Part shown: positions 20,176 through 28,827 of the stretch, one piece after another
Layout: each line of letters starts with the position of its first letter
Numbering within the stretch: position 1 is the first letter of the stretch
Assembly: GCF_004804315.1 (NCBI RefSeq)
Contig: NZ_SRXX01000012.1
Location: 1 to 64,000, forward strand
Origin: Flagellimonas onchidii
GTDB lineage: Bacteria > Bacteroidota > Bacteroidia > Flavobacteriales > Flavobacteriaceae
Length of the DNA stretch: 64,000 nucleotides
Direction: 5' to 3'
The notes under the pieces: model-generated
The model's database searches: none
Seen by the model: only the letters and a program-made list of their open reading frames with translations
What the model was told of the DNA's origin: nothing
Translations under genes and position numbers: made by a program

Positions 20176-20892
20176 ATGGATCAATTTCAAATAGAAACGG
20201 CCCAAAATATAACCATCAACCAAAACACTTCCAACTTGGGAGAACGAATGCTAGCATATATTATTGATAGCTTTGTGATTACCGTTTACATTGTTTTGAT
20301 TTTTATTTTGTTGGCTTCGTTGGATATTGATTTATTTGACCAATGGAGCTATTACTTGGTATTGTCATTACCTGCATTCTTGTACTATTTGCTTTTCGAG
20401 ACTTTCTCAGATGGTAAAACTATTGGGAAGGGCATCATGTCTTTACGAGTGGTAAAATTGGATGGGTCAAAACCAAGCTTTGCCAATTATTTTGTACGAT
20501 GGGTGCTCCGAATCATTGATGTTTCGCTAACATCTGGTGGTGCCGCGGTACTCACCATTTTAATTAGAGGAAAAGGACAGCGTATTGGAGATATTGCGGC
20601 TGGCACTACGGTTATCAGTGAGAAAAAAAGAGTTTCACTTAGAGATACCTTACTACGTGAATTGCCAGAAGATTATAAGCCTCAATTTCCTCAGGTTACC
20701 GTATTTAAAGATTCAGAAATGCAGACCGTTAAAGAGTTGTTCGATAAATCGAGATATAATGGCAACCATAATGTGATTTTATCGTTGGACAAACGTATCA
20801 AGGAAGTGACCGGAATCAATACCACTTTAAAACCTGTTGATTTTGTTGATGTTGTAATCAAAGATTACAACTATTACACCCAAAAAATGTAA
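20176..20892 (+). CDS. RDD family membrane protein
   Basis: 238 residues. The RDD domain covers about 20-150: LGERMLAYIIDSFVIT holds the Arg and Asp that give the family its name, followed by helices (35-55, 60-78), GKTIGKGIMSLRVV, and VRWVLRIIDVSLTSGG with GQRIGDIAAGTTVI. The C-terminal 80 residues are soluble. Some RDD proteins act as Na+/H+ antiporters; most have no assigned role. It is divergent from the SpoIIM-like gene and followed after two bases by the TRIC gene. RDD genes beside SpoIIM and MoxR genes recur in several phyla. Confidence 0.88.
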   Translation: MDQFQIETAQNITINQNTSNLGERMLAYIIDSFVITVYIVLIFILLASLDIDLFDQWSYYLVLSLPAFLYYLLFETFSDGKTIGKGIMSLRVVKLDGSKPSFANYFVRWVLRIIDVSLTSGGAAVLTILIRGKGQRIGDIAAGTTVISEKKRVSLRDTLLRELPEDYKPQFPQVTVFKDSEMQTVKELFDKSRYNGNHNVILSLDKRIKEVTGINTTLKPVDFVDVVIKDYNYYTQKM

Positions 20893-20894
20893 AA

Positions 20895-21506
20895 ATGTTT
20901 TACCAAGCTATAGACATTTTGGGAACCGTGGCCTTTGCACTATCTGGAGTATTGGTGGCAATGGAAAAACGATTGGATTTGTTTGGGGTCTTGATTATTG
21001 CTTTTGTTACGGCAATTGGTGGAGGAACACTTCGAGATTTGTTAATTGGAAATACTCCTGTAGTTTGGATGCGTGACTTGACCTATGTAAGCACTATTTT
21101 TATTACTGTGGTTTTTGGGATTCTGTTTGTCAATCAACTAAAATACTTTAGAAAATCTTTGTTTTTGTTCGATACCATTGGTATTGGATTATATACCATG
21201 GTCGGTGTCGAAAAAGGCATTCAAGCAGGTCTTTCGCCTGTGATGTGCGTAGCTTTGGGAACGATGACCGCAAGTTTTGGTGGTGTGATCAGGGATATTC
21301 TTTGCAATGAGATTCCAGTGATTTTTAGAAAAGAAATCTATGCTACGGCCTGTATCGCAGGTGGGTTTAGCTATTTTCTTTTCATAAAATTTCCTATATC
21401 CGAAGGCTACGCTTATATAGCAGCTATACTGTTGGTGATCACGCTTCGGATTTTAGCCGTGCGATTCAATATTCGTCTACCGAACATTTACAAAAAAGAA
21501 GCTTGA
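20895..21506 (+). CDS. TRIC-type cation channel family protein (UPF0126)
   Basis: Inner-membrane protein of 203 residues with seven helices built from two UPF0126 repeats. Glycine-rich turns mark each repeat: AIGGGTLRDLLIGNTPVVW (about 49-67) and SFGGVIRDILCNEIPVIF (about 128-146). Prokaryotic TRIC homologues form trimeric monovalent-cation channels; the physiological role in bacteria is unclear. It follows the RDD gene by two bases, and its stop codon abuts that of the convergent cyclophilin gene in a TGATCA palindrome (21504-21509). Confidence 0.9.
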   Translation: MFYQAIDILGTVAFALSGVLVAMEKRLDLFGVLIIAFVTAIGGGTLRDLLIGNTPVVWMRDLTYVSTIFITVVFGILFVNQLKYFRKSLFLFDTIGIGLYTMVGVEKGIQAGLSPVMCVALGTMTASFGGVIRDILCNEIPVIFRKEIYATACIAGGFSYFLFIKFPISEGYAYIAAILLVITLRILAVRFNIRLPNIYKKEA

Positions 21507-22220
21507 TCAAAGCACTTCTGCTTTCAAGATATAGACATTTTGCCATGGCCAATCACCATCACCTACGGGAACATTGTTGATGGCGTCCACTACATCCATA
21601 CCCTCTATCACTTTTCCAAAAGGAGTATAGGAACCATCTAAATGGTAAGAACCGGGTTTGGTAACAACGATAAAAAACTCATATGGAGATGCCAATTTAT
21701 GCGGATTATTTCTTTCGCTACTGGGCATTGAAATGGTTCCCCGGTGGTGCTTATGCCCTTTTTTGGCATCAGGCGGTAGAAGATAACGACCTATGAGCCT
21801 TCTCTTTTTGGCCGTCTCTTTATCATCAGAATTGCCACCTTGTATGATAAAATCCTTTACAACGCGATGAAATTGGGTATTGTCAAAGTACCCCTTACGG
21901 GTCAAATAGATGAAATTGGCTTTGTGATAAGGAACATTGTCATAGAGTTGTACCGTGAAACTACCCATGTTTGTAGTAAGTTTTACTTTATTTTCTTTGA
22001 CCTCTTTGGCGTATGTGAAAAAGAAGTCGATTGCGTTTTCCTCGTTGAGAACAAATGCTTCTTCTTTCTCCTCTTCGACAATTTCTTCTTTTTTAGGAAT
22101 TGAATCAATTTTAGCAACCGCTTCTTCAGTGTTTGGTGCTTTCTTTTTGGGAGAATCGGCACAGGATGCCAGAAAAAATAATAGTATACTTGTAGTTAAA
22201 GCTGCTTGTTTTAAAAACAT
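21507..22220 (-). CDS. Cyclophilin-type peptidyl-prolyl isomerase lipoprotein
   Basis: Catalyses proline isomerisation during folding of exported proteins. 237 residues with a lipoprotein signal (Cys20 in LASC), a linker rich in Glu/Lys, and a cyclophilin domain from about 75: TNMGSFTVQLYDNVPYHKANFIYL, FHRVVKDFIIQGG (catalytic Arg in FHRV), then SMPSSERNNPHKLASPYEFFIV with a family-typical insertion, and LDGSYTPFGKVIEGMDVVDAI. The start ATG overlaps the start ATG of the divergent Nudix gene by two bases (CATG at 22218-22221), so each gene's 5' signals lie inside the other's coding sequence. No other start would keep the lipoprotein signal. Confidence 0.93.
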   Translation of the reverse strand: MFLKQAALTTSILLFFLASCADSPKKKAPNTEEAVAKIDSIPKKEEIVEEEKEEAFVLNEENAIDFFFTYAKEVKENKVKLTTNMGSFTVQLYDNVPYHKANFIYLTRKGYFDNTQFHRVVKDFIIQGGNSDDKETAKKRRLIGRYLLPPDAKKGHKHHRGTISMPSSERNNPHKLASPYEFFIVVTKPGSYHLDGSYTPFGKVIEGMDVVDAINNVPVGDGDWPWQNVYILKAEVL

Positions 22221-22860
22221 GGATTTTAAAGAATTTTATCAACAGGTTTTAAAAATAAAAAAACTCCCACTTCCCGGGGAGGAATCGCATCATAAAATGT
22301 CACCTGCAATGCGTGTCCAATGGCTAAAATCCAATGAAATTCGTAAAATGAACCCCAAAAGGGCAGGAGTAATGGCGTTGTTCTATCCTGATATGGATTT
22401 TGAAACACGGTTATTATTGATTCTTCGGAAGACATATAATGGCGTACATTCCAATCAGATTGGTTTTCCAGGGGGGAAAGTAGAACGGGAGGATACTGAT
22501 ATTTTGGCAACAGCGCTTCGCGAAACGCATGAAGAAGTAGGTGTACCCCCCGATGCAGTTGAGGTTTTAAAAGAGTTGAGCGAGGTATACATTCCTCCAA
22601 GCAATTTTATGGTAAGTCCATTTATTGGAATCTACCAAAACCCTTTGCCTTTTGAGATTCAAGAAGCAGAAGTAGAGTCTTTGGTTGAGGTATATTTGAA
22701 GGATTTTATGGACAATTCGAATCATATCCAAGAAAATCTTACCACGTCATACGCCAAAAGCATTGATGTACCCGCTTATAGATTAAATGGTTATACGGTC
22801 TGGGGAGCCACAGCTATGATGATGAGTGAGATCAAAGAACTTTTGGAACAGGTGCTTTGA
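22219..22860 (+). CDS. Nudix hydrolase, CoA pyrophosphatase type
   Basis: Cleaves CoA or related nucleotide diphosphates; 213 residues. The N-terminus (MDFKEFYQQVLKIKKLPLPG) fits flavobacterial relatives, so I start at 22219 and not at the long in-frame extension inside the cyclophilin gene. HSNQIGFPGGKVE (77-89) and ALRETHEEVGV (99-109) form the Nudix box of the CoA subfamily, with the metal-binding glutamates in REXXEE. The start codon shares two bases with the divergent cyclophilin start. Substrate identity is inferred from the motif. Confidence 0.9.
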   Translation: MDFKEFYQQVLKIKKLPLPGEESHHKMSPAMRVQWLKSNEIRKMNPKRAGVMALFYPDMDFETRLLLILRKTYNGVHSNQIGFPGGKVEREDTDILATALRETHEEVGVPPDAVEVLKELSEVYIPPSNFMVSPFIGIYQNPLPFEIQEAEVESLVEVYLKDFMDNSNHIQENLTTSYAKSIDVPAYRLNGYTVWGATAMMMSEIKELLEQVL

Positions 22861-22896
22861 TGTTGATTTTGTAAATTAGCCGCGAATGTATTAGGT

Positions 22897-23709
22897 ATGG
22901 GGCTGTTTAAAGAAAATCCTTTTGGTCATATTCTGTTTTTAAAAAAATGGTTGATTCGTATAGCGGGGTCGATTACCCATCAGCGTTATAAAGGGTTTAA
23001 TAAGTTGGAAATTGAAGGATCTCAGGTGATTCGGGATTTACCAGATTCTAACGTTCTTTTTGTTAGTAATCATCAAACCTATTTTGCCGATGTTGTTGCT
23101 ATGTTCCATGTATTTAATGCCAGTTTAAAAGGCAGGGACGATAATATCAAGAATCTTGGTTATTTATGGAATCCGAAACTTAATATCTACTATGTTGCGG
23201 CTAAGGAAACCATGAAAAAGAGCCTATTGACCAAGATTTTGGCCTATGCAGGATCCATTAGTATTGAAAGAACATGGAGAGCTGATGGCCAAGATGTGAA
23301 CAGACAGGTCAAATTCAGTGACATTAGCAATATTGCGAAGGCTTTAAATGATGGCTGGGTAATCACCTTTCCACAGGGGACAACCACACCTTGGAAACCC
23401 CTTCGAAAGGGTACGGCACATATTATAAAACGATATAAACCTGTGGTTGTTCCTGTAGTAATTGATGGTTTCAGACGGTCGTTCGATAAAAAAGGACTTC
23501 GTGTTAAGAAAAAGGGGATACTCCAATCAATGCACATAAAACCACCTTTGGAGATAGATTATGACAATGAATCCATTGACTCCATACTGGAAAAATTGGA
23601 ATATGCTATAGAACAGCACCCATCTTTTTTAAAGGTTATTCCAAAAGAGGAACTAGCTGCTTACGAAGCTGAGCATCAGAAAAGAAGATATAGTTATAAG
23701 GGGGATTAG
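22897..23709 (+). CDS. PlsC-like acyltransferase with atypical motifs
   Basis: Membrane-associated acyltransferase of 270 residues, related to 1-acyl-glycerol-3-phosphate acyltransferases. Motif I reads NHQTYFAD (His59, Asp65), which spaces His and Asp by five residues and not the canonical four. Motif III reads FPQGTTT (158-164) in place of FPEGTRS. The rest (YVAAKETM, ISIERTWRADG, KGTAHIIKRYKPVVVPVVIDGFRRSFDKKG) is collinear with PlsC proteins, so it is probably active with a different acceptor; Bacteroidota use such enzymes for amino-acid lipids as well as phospholipids. It follows the Nudix gene by 36 bases and overlaps the convergent membrane-protein gene by four. Confidence 0.85.
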   Translation: MGLFKENPFGHILFLKKWLIRIAGSITHQRYKGFNKLEIEGSQVIRDLPDSNVLFVSNHQTYFADVVAMFHVFNASLKGRDDNIKNLGYLWNPKLNIYYVAAKETMKKSLLTKILAYAGSISIERTWRADGQDVNRQVKFSDISNIAKALNDGWVITFPQGTTTPWKPLRKGTAHIIKRYKPVVVPVVIDGFRRSFDKKGLRVKKKGILQSMHIKPPLEIDYDNESIDSILEKLEYAIEQHPSFLKVIPKEELAAYEAEHQKRRYSYKGD

Positions 23710-24353
23710 ACTTCTAGTTTTTGAAGTTCCCTATAATTTTTTCGCAGTTTTCGAGTGAGTAATCCGTAGAGCAGGAAATAAATTCCTCCAAAAACGAAAG
23801 TTACCACTACTCCAAAAACGGCAAATATTGCCATCAGTATCCATCTAACTTTTTCACGTGGGACATTGGATAGTCTTTCACCTAGTTCCAGTGAGTCAAG
23901 TAGACCGTCATTGAAATAGACTCCTACGGCTATCATCAAAAACGTGAACAAAATCATTGATAAAGAGAAAATCACATAATGTTTTACCGTTTTTCTAGTA
24001 TTTAAAATGTTTTGGGTAAGCTGTTTTGCATTATCCAGCACTGAGATTTCCTTATATCTTTTGTAAAAGAGGTAAATGAAGTATAAGATTACCGTGTATT
24101 GCACAACGGTAACTCCAATAACAATTTTGGTAATTCCCAAATCAGCATCTAGATTCATATTATTCCGCATCGACGGAATGAGGTATAATAAGTGGGGAAC
24201 CACAAATTCTATAATACTGATATAAAATATCCATTTAACAATGGAAGATGATTTCTTCCAAATCATCTGATAAATCTCATCATATGACAGTTTGGGCAAA
24301 TGCTCCGCCTTTTTCTGCCAATCCTTTTTTAAAAGCTCCAATTCATCCACCAT
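23706..24353 (-). CDS. Four-helix membrane protein paired with an ECF sigma factor
   Basis: 215 residues. A soluble N-terminus (1-36, MVDELELLKKDWQKKAEHLPKL) is followed by four predicted membrane helices, about 37-58, 75-95, 125-146 and 170-198, and a basic tail. No known enzymatic motif. The gene starts three bases after the ECF sigma gene, the usual place for an anti-sigma factor, and the short acidic cytoplasmic N-terminus could contact the sigma factor. That role is inferred from position only. Confidence 0.65.
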   Translation of the reverse strand: MVDELELLKKDWQKKAEHLPKLSYDEIYQMIWKKSSSIVKWIFYISIIEFVVPHLLYLIPSMRNNMNLDADLGITKIVIGVTVVQYTVILYFIYLFYKRYKEISVLDNAKQLTQNILNTRKTVKHYVIFSLSMILFTFLMIAVGVYFNDGLLDSLELGERLSNVPREKVRWILMAIFAVFGVVVTFVFGGIYFLLYGLLTRKLRKNYRELQKLEV

Positions 24354-24356
24354 GAC

Positions 24357-24851
24357 TCAGGGGTTTAGTATGGTTCTTAATTTGTTTTTTACTCTATTCA
24401 TCTTCACCCGGGCATTTACTTCGGTAATACCCAGGGTTTCTGATATTTCGGAATAATCCTTGTCTTCCAAATACAAAAAGACCAAAGCTTTATCAATATC
24501 GCCCAATTGTCTTACGGCTTTGTACATCAACTTTAATTGCTTTTCTTCGGTGTCATCATATTCGTCGGCCTTTATTTTAAAAATTACCGAATCGTAATCT
24601 TGTGTCTGTACCCTCTTCTTTGATTTTCTGTATAAGGTAATCGCAGTATTTAAGGCTACTCTGTACATCCATGTGCTAAATTTGGCATCCCCTCTAAACT
24701 TTGGATATGCCTTCCATAACTGTATAGTGATTTCTTGGAATAAATCATTATGTGAGTCCCTATCATTGGTGTAAAGACTACAAACCTTATGAACAATATT
24801 CTGATTGTTCTCAAGTTCCGTCACAAAACGATGTTCCAATTCTTTGTTCAC
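24357..24851 (-). CDS. ECF-type RNA polymerase sigma factor
   Basis: 164 residues. Region 2 (about 20-85) contains DLFQEITIQLWKAYPKFRGDAKFSTWMYRVALNTAITLYRK, the classical core-binding and -10 recognition segment. Region 4 (about 105-160) contains DKALVFLYLEDKDYSEISETLGITEVNARVKMNRVKNKLR, a helix-turn-helix for -35 recognition. No extra C-terminal domain. The membrane protein immediately downstream is the candidate regulator. Target genes cannot be read from this window. Confidence 0.93.
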   Translation of the reverse strand: MNKELEHRFVTELENNQNIVHKVCSLYTNDRDSHNDLFQEITIQLWKAYPKFRGDAKFSTWMYRVALNTAITLYRKSKKRVQTQDYDSVIFKIKADEYDDTEEKQLKLMYKAVRQLGDIDKALVFLYLEDKDYSEISETLGITEVNARVKMNRVKNKLRTILNP

Positions 24852-24920
24852 TATGGCTGGTAAGTTTGCAGTATATGTATTTAGAAATGGATTTTTGTTA
24901 CAGCATTTTTAGGTAAACTT

Positions 24921-26348
24921 CTATTTTCTGTAATCCAGGGCAGGCGGTCTATCCCCAAGTAAAGGAATGTATTCAAAATCCTTCCCTCTGCGATTATTGA
25001 ACTCCAGCTGGGCTTCTTCGACTATTTTTGGGTTTTTAAATAGATCCATGGCTGTTAGGGTCAGTGTTTTTGCAGCAATCATCATACCCTTTGTTCCAAT
25101 GGAAGTTCCTCCTGCTGCAATAGCTTGCCAACTATGGGCAGGGGTTCCCGGTACCCAAGTAGCGGCTCGCATGCCAACGGTTGGCACTGCAAAACTGACA
25201 TCACCAACGTCTGTGGAGCCATAAGCGCGAGCTTTTTCCTTGTAGGGTTGGATATCCGTAGCTTTTTCAATATCCAATTTCCCATAGCCAAAGCTCTTGG
25301 CTATTTTTTCAGCAAAAGCTTTCTCTTCGTTGCTATATGTCATTCCACCCACTTTTGATAAATTATCATGCACGAGCTTTTGAAGTGTAAGATTGGGCAA
25401 AAGTTCATGGGTTCCTCCAATCATTTCAAAATCCATTGTAGTACCCGTTCCAAGGGCCGCTCCCTCAGCGGCTTTCACAATGCGGTCAAAAATATCAATT
25501 ACAACGTCTCTTTTACCATGGCGGGCATAATAGTAGACTTCTGCAAAGTTGGGAACCACATTGGGGGCTTTTCCACCATCGGTTATCACATAATGAATTC
25601 TTGCTTCTTGCGGAATATGTTCCCGCATCATATTTACCATGACATTCATGGCTTCAACACCATCGAGTGCCGAACGTCCCATTTCTGGTGCTCCTGCGGC
25701 ATGGGCCGAAGTTCCATAAAATCGAAACTTGGCTGATTTGTTGGCTAGAGCAGCACCTGCATTTGCCGAATTCTGTGCCCCTGGGTGCCAATGCAAGGCC
25801 ACGTCCACATCGTTAAATAAGCCTTCACGTACCATATAAACTTTTCCAGACCCCCCTTCTTCAGCTGGACAACCATAGAAACGAATGGTGCCTTTTACCT
25901 TATTTTTTTTCATCCAATCTTTGACAGCAATGGCGGCGGCAGTTGAAGCAGTGCCAAAAAGATGGTGACCGCAGGCATGTCCCGCAGCCTTATTCGCCGA
26001 TTTTTTTTCCGCAACGGCTTGTTGTGACAATCCGGGCAAGGCATCGTATTCACCCAATACAGCGATTACCGGGAATCCAGAGCCATATTCTGCAATAAAT
26101 GCAGTGGGTATGCCTGCAACCCCTTTCTCAATTGCGAAACCAGCATCTGAGAGTGTTTTTTGCAGTAATTGAGAGCTCTTTTCTTCCAAATAGCCCATTT
26201 CGGCAAGATTCCAAATTTGATGGGCGATATCGCCATATTTCTGTGTTTTGGATGTCAAGTCCTTCAGCACAACGCTGTTGTCCTTTTGAGCAAAACCCAA
26301 TAAGGGTAATAAAGCAATTAGCCCACTTAAAAAGTGTGATGATTTCAT
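24921..26348 (-). CDS. Exported M20 family amidohydrolase
   Basis: 475 residues. A signal peptide (MKSSHFLSGLIALLPLLGFAQ) directs it to the periplasm. The M20 dinuclear-zinc peptidase fold is shown by GEYDALPGLSQQ (about 99-110), GHACGHHLFG (125-134), CPAEEGGSGKVYMV (160-173) and LHWHPGA (185-191). A dimerisation domain follows. It resembles the AbgB subunit of p-aminobenzoyl-glutamate hydrolase and related aminoacylases, and the C-terminal TDVGDVSFAVPT is typical of that group. The natural substrate is unknown. It is divergent from the NDH-2 gene with about 90 bases between. Confidence 0.9.
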   Translation of the reverse strand: MKSSHFLSGLIALLPLLGFAQKDNSVVLKDLTSKTQKYGDIAHQIWNLAEMGYLEEKSSQLLQKTLSDAGFAIEKGVAGIPTAFIAEYGSGFPVIAVLGEYDALPGLSQQAVAEKKSANKAAGHACGHHLFGTASTAAAIAVKDWMKKNKVKGTIRFYGCPAEEGGSGKVYMVREGLFNDVDVALHWHPGAQNSANAGAALANKSAKFRFYGTSAHAAGAPEMGRSALDGVEAMNVMVNMMREHIPQEARIHYVITDGGKAPNVVPNFAEVYYYARHGKRDVVIDIFDRIVKAAEGAALGTGTTMDFEMIGGTHELLPNLTLQKLVHDNLSKVGGMTYSNEEKAFAEKIAKSFGYGKLDIEKATDIQPYKEKARAYGSTDVGDVSFAVPTVGMRAATWVPGTPAHSWQAIAAGGTSIGTKGMMIAAKTLTLTAMDLFKNPKIVEEAQLEFNNRRGKDFEYIPLLGDRPPALDYRK

Positions 26349-26439
26349 ATTGTTTTGTTTTCGTTAGTCAAGATTTAAATATACTAAAAAGCCATTCCAA
26401 ACCAGTATTTCCAAGCATGGAATGCGTAAATTTGTATAG

Positions 26440-27756
26440 ATGTCAAGTATGAATATTCCACAGTCGAGCCTGCCCAGAATCGTTATTATCGGAGGGGGGT
26501 TCGGGGGCATTGCCCTAGCTAAAAAATTATCCAAAAAAGAGGTTCAGGTAGTGTTATTGGACAAGCACAATTACCATACATTTCAGCCACTTTTATATCA
26601 AGTTTCTACGGGAGGATTGGAGCCCGATTCCATCGCTTATCCCATTCGAAAGGTATTACAAGGATATCCACATTTTTATTTTCGCTTGGCGGAAGTATTT
26701 CAGGTTATTACGGATAACCGAAAGGTGGAAACCAATATAGGCAGTATCGCTTACGATTATTTGGTGGTTGCAACGGGTTCTAAAACCAATTTCTTCGGAA
26801 ATAAAAATATCGAAGAAAATGGAATGGCCATGAAGACCGTTCCACAATCTTTGAACCTAAGAAGTCTAATTTTGGAAAATTTTGAGCAGGCATTGCTTAC
26901 AGATGACCTGCATGAACGTGACGCCTTGATGAATTTTGTGATTGTTGGGGGTGGTCCCACGGGTGTGGAATTGGCCGGCGCTTTAGCGGAAATAAAGAAA
27001 GGAATTTTACCAAAGGACTATCCTGATTTGGATACACGAAGAGCTCAAATCAATTTGGTTCAAGGTGGTGACAGGATTCTTCCAGCGATGAGCGAGATAG
27101 CTTCTAGCAAGGCCGAACGGTTTTTGGAGAAGCTGGGGGTAAATGTTTGGAAAAATGTAAGGGTCACGGATTATGATGGCAAACATGTAGCCACGGATCA
27201 AGATTTAGTTTTTGAGTCTGCAACCCTGGTGTGGGCCGCTGGAGTACAGGCAGCGGGAATAAAAGGACTCGATGCAAAAGAGTTACTTTGTAGGGGGAAT
27301 AGATTAAAAGTAAACCGCTATAATCAGGTAGAGGGGTTTGAAGAAATTTTTGCCATTGGTGATATAGCGCACATGGAAACAGAAGCTTTTCCCAATGGAC
27401 ATCCTATGATGGCCCAACCCGCAATTCAACAAGGAGAAAAATTAGGAGAAAACCTTATAAGACTTATTGAGAACAAGCCTTTGAAAGCTTTTGTTTACAG
27501 GGATAAAGGAAACATGGCCACTGTGGGTCGTAACAAGGCGGTATGTGACCTTCCGAGATTCAAGTTTCAAGGCGTTTTTGCATGGTTTGTATGGATGTTT
27601 GTACATCTCTACTTTTTGATTGGTTTTAGAAATAGGGTAGTGGTCTTCATCAATTGGGTCTATAATTATATCCGTTTTGATCGTGAGGCGAGGCTTATCA
27701 TCAGGCCTTTTAAAAAGCAAGATAAAGTTTCAAAAGAGGCTGAGACGGTTACTTAG
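26440..27756 (+). CDS. ndh: Type II NADH dehydrogenase-like FAD oxidoreductase
   Basis: Peripheral membrane flavoprotein that passes electrons from NADH to quinone without pumping protons. 438 residues. The FAD-binding motif IIGGGFGGIALAKKL is at about 13-27, with YDYLVVATGSKTNFFG near 105-120. The NADH-binding motif FVIVGGGPTGVELAGALAE is at about 168-186, and the second FAD segment is FAIGDIAHME (about 305). The C-terminus has hydrophobic/aromatic segments (FAWFVWMFVHLYFLIGFRN) that fit membrane attachment, as in other NDH-2. The start could be Met1 or Met4. Alternative: another member of the disulphide-reductase-like FAD family, less likely. Confidence 0.9.
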   Translation: MSSMNIPQSSLPRIVIIGGGFGGIALAKKLSKKEVQVVLLDKHNYHTFQPLLYQVSTGGLEPDSIAYPIRKVLQGYPHFYFRLAEVFQVITDNRKVETNIGSIAYDYLVVATGSKTNFFGNKNIEENGMAMKTVPQSLNLRSLILENFEQALLTDDLHERDALMNFVIVGGGPTGVELAGALAEIKKGILPKDYPDLDTRRAQINLVQGGDRILPAMSEIASSKAERFLEKLGVNVWKNVRVTDYDGKHVATDQDLVFESATLVWAAGVQAAGIKGLDAKELLCRGNRLKVNRYNQVEGFEEIFAIGDIAHMETEAFPNGHPMMAQPAIQQGEKLGENLIRLIENKPLKAFVYRDKGNMATVGRNKAVCDLPRFKFQGVFAWFVWMFVHLYFLIGFRNRVVVFINWVYNYIRFDREARLIIRPFKKQDKVSKEAETVT

Positions 27757-27776
27757 CTTAAATTCTGAAAATTCCC

Positions 27777-28673
27777 TTATTTTCTTGGATGGAATGCACT
27801 TAAAATATCTGCTAAATGTTGGCGGTTCACATGCATATAGATTTCGGTGGTAGTAATGCTAGAATGACCCAACATTTGTTGAATGGCCCTCAAGTCCGCT
27901 CCATTCTCCAAAAGATGCGTAGCAAATGAATGTCTAAATGTGTGAGGACTAATATTCTTTTTCAAGTCGATTTCTTCAGCAAGGCGTTTAATAATGGTAA
28001 ATATCATGGCCCTAGTGAGTTGCTTGCCTCTTCTGTTCAAAAAAAGAAAATCTTGGTGTTCTTTTTCAACCTTTAAGTGCACTCTAATTTCGCTTCTATA
28101 AATATTGATGTATTTTTTATTTATTGAGCTTATGGGCACAAATCTTTGTTTATTGCCTTTACCGGTGACATTGATGAACCCTTCATCAAAGAACAGGTCA
28201 GAAAGTTTTAGATTAATAAGTTCCGACACCCTCAGACCACAACCGTAGAGGGTTTCCAAAATAGCCCTGTTTCTTTCCCCTTCTGGTTTTGAGAGGTCTA
28301 TGGCACCAATGAGTTTGTTGATTTCATCGGTAGAAAGTGTATCGGGTAGTTTTCTTCCAATTTTTGGACTTTCAATAAGATCCATAGGATTGTCCACGCG
28401 GTAATCTTCAAATACCAAATAATTAAAAAAACCTTTCAATGACGAAATAATTCTAGCTTGGGATCTAGGATTGACAAGCTTTGCAATATCGTAAATGAAT
28501 TTTTGAACGGTCTCCTGTGTAATTTGAATTGGAGAATCCGAAATTTCATAAGATTCAAGATAATTTATCAGTTTCTGAAGATCTTGCGAATAGCCCAATA
28601 CGGAATTATCTGAGAGGCCTCGTTCAATCTTCAAATAATGCTGGTAATCTTGTAAGGATTGATTCCAATTCAT
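27777..28673 (-). CDS. xerD: Site-specific tyrosine recombinase XerD
   Basis: Resolves chromosome dimers at dif with its partner XerC and FtsK. 298 residues, the usual Xer length. The N-terminal SAM-like domain covers 1-100. The catalytic domain has all residues: Arg148 (CGLRVSEL), Lys172 (GKGNKQR), His244 and Arg247 (HTFRH), His270 (MLGHSS) and Tyr279 (EIYMHV). A single gene away from integrase-type hallmarks, with housekeeping neighbours, so it is the chromosomal Xer and not a mobile-element integrase. XerC versus XerD identity is by overall resemblance; no dif site was found nearby. Confidence 0.92.
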   Translation of the reverse strand: MNWNQSLQDYQHYLKIERGLSDNSVLGYSQDLQKLINYLESYEISDSPIQITQETVQKFIYDIAKLVNPRSQARIISSLKGFFNYLVFEDYRVDNPMDLIESPKIGRKLPDTLSTDEINKLIGAIDLSKPEGERNRAILETLYGCGLRVSELINLKLSDLFFDEGFINVTGKGNKQRFVPISSINKKYINIYRSEIRVHLKVEKEHQDFLFLNRRGKQLTRAMIFTIIKRLAEEIDLKKNISPHTFRHSFATHLLENGADLRAIQQMLGHSSITTTEIYMHVNRQHLADILSAFHPRK

Positions 28674-28827
28674 TTGCTAAAAATAGAAACAAAAATGAGT
28701 ATTGGAAATGACAGAATATAGATTGGTTAACAAAACGACACAAGTTTTCGCCTCATAGTGTTTAGACAACTTCTGATACTTTTTTTGATTAGGTTACGTT
28801 TTAACAGTCTAAAAACCTTATCCAACC

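Noticed and set aside
21955..22218. N-terminal extension of the Nudix protein
   Set aside because: The extension lies antisense to the cyclophilin gene and relatives start at the MDFKEF position; the hydrophobic/serine-rich residues are shadow sequence.
27777..28673. Phage or integron integrase
   Set aside because: The length and motifs fit the chromosomal Xer recombinases, and there is no attachment site, cassette array or phage gene around it.
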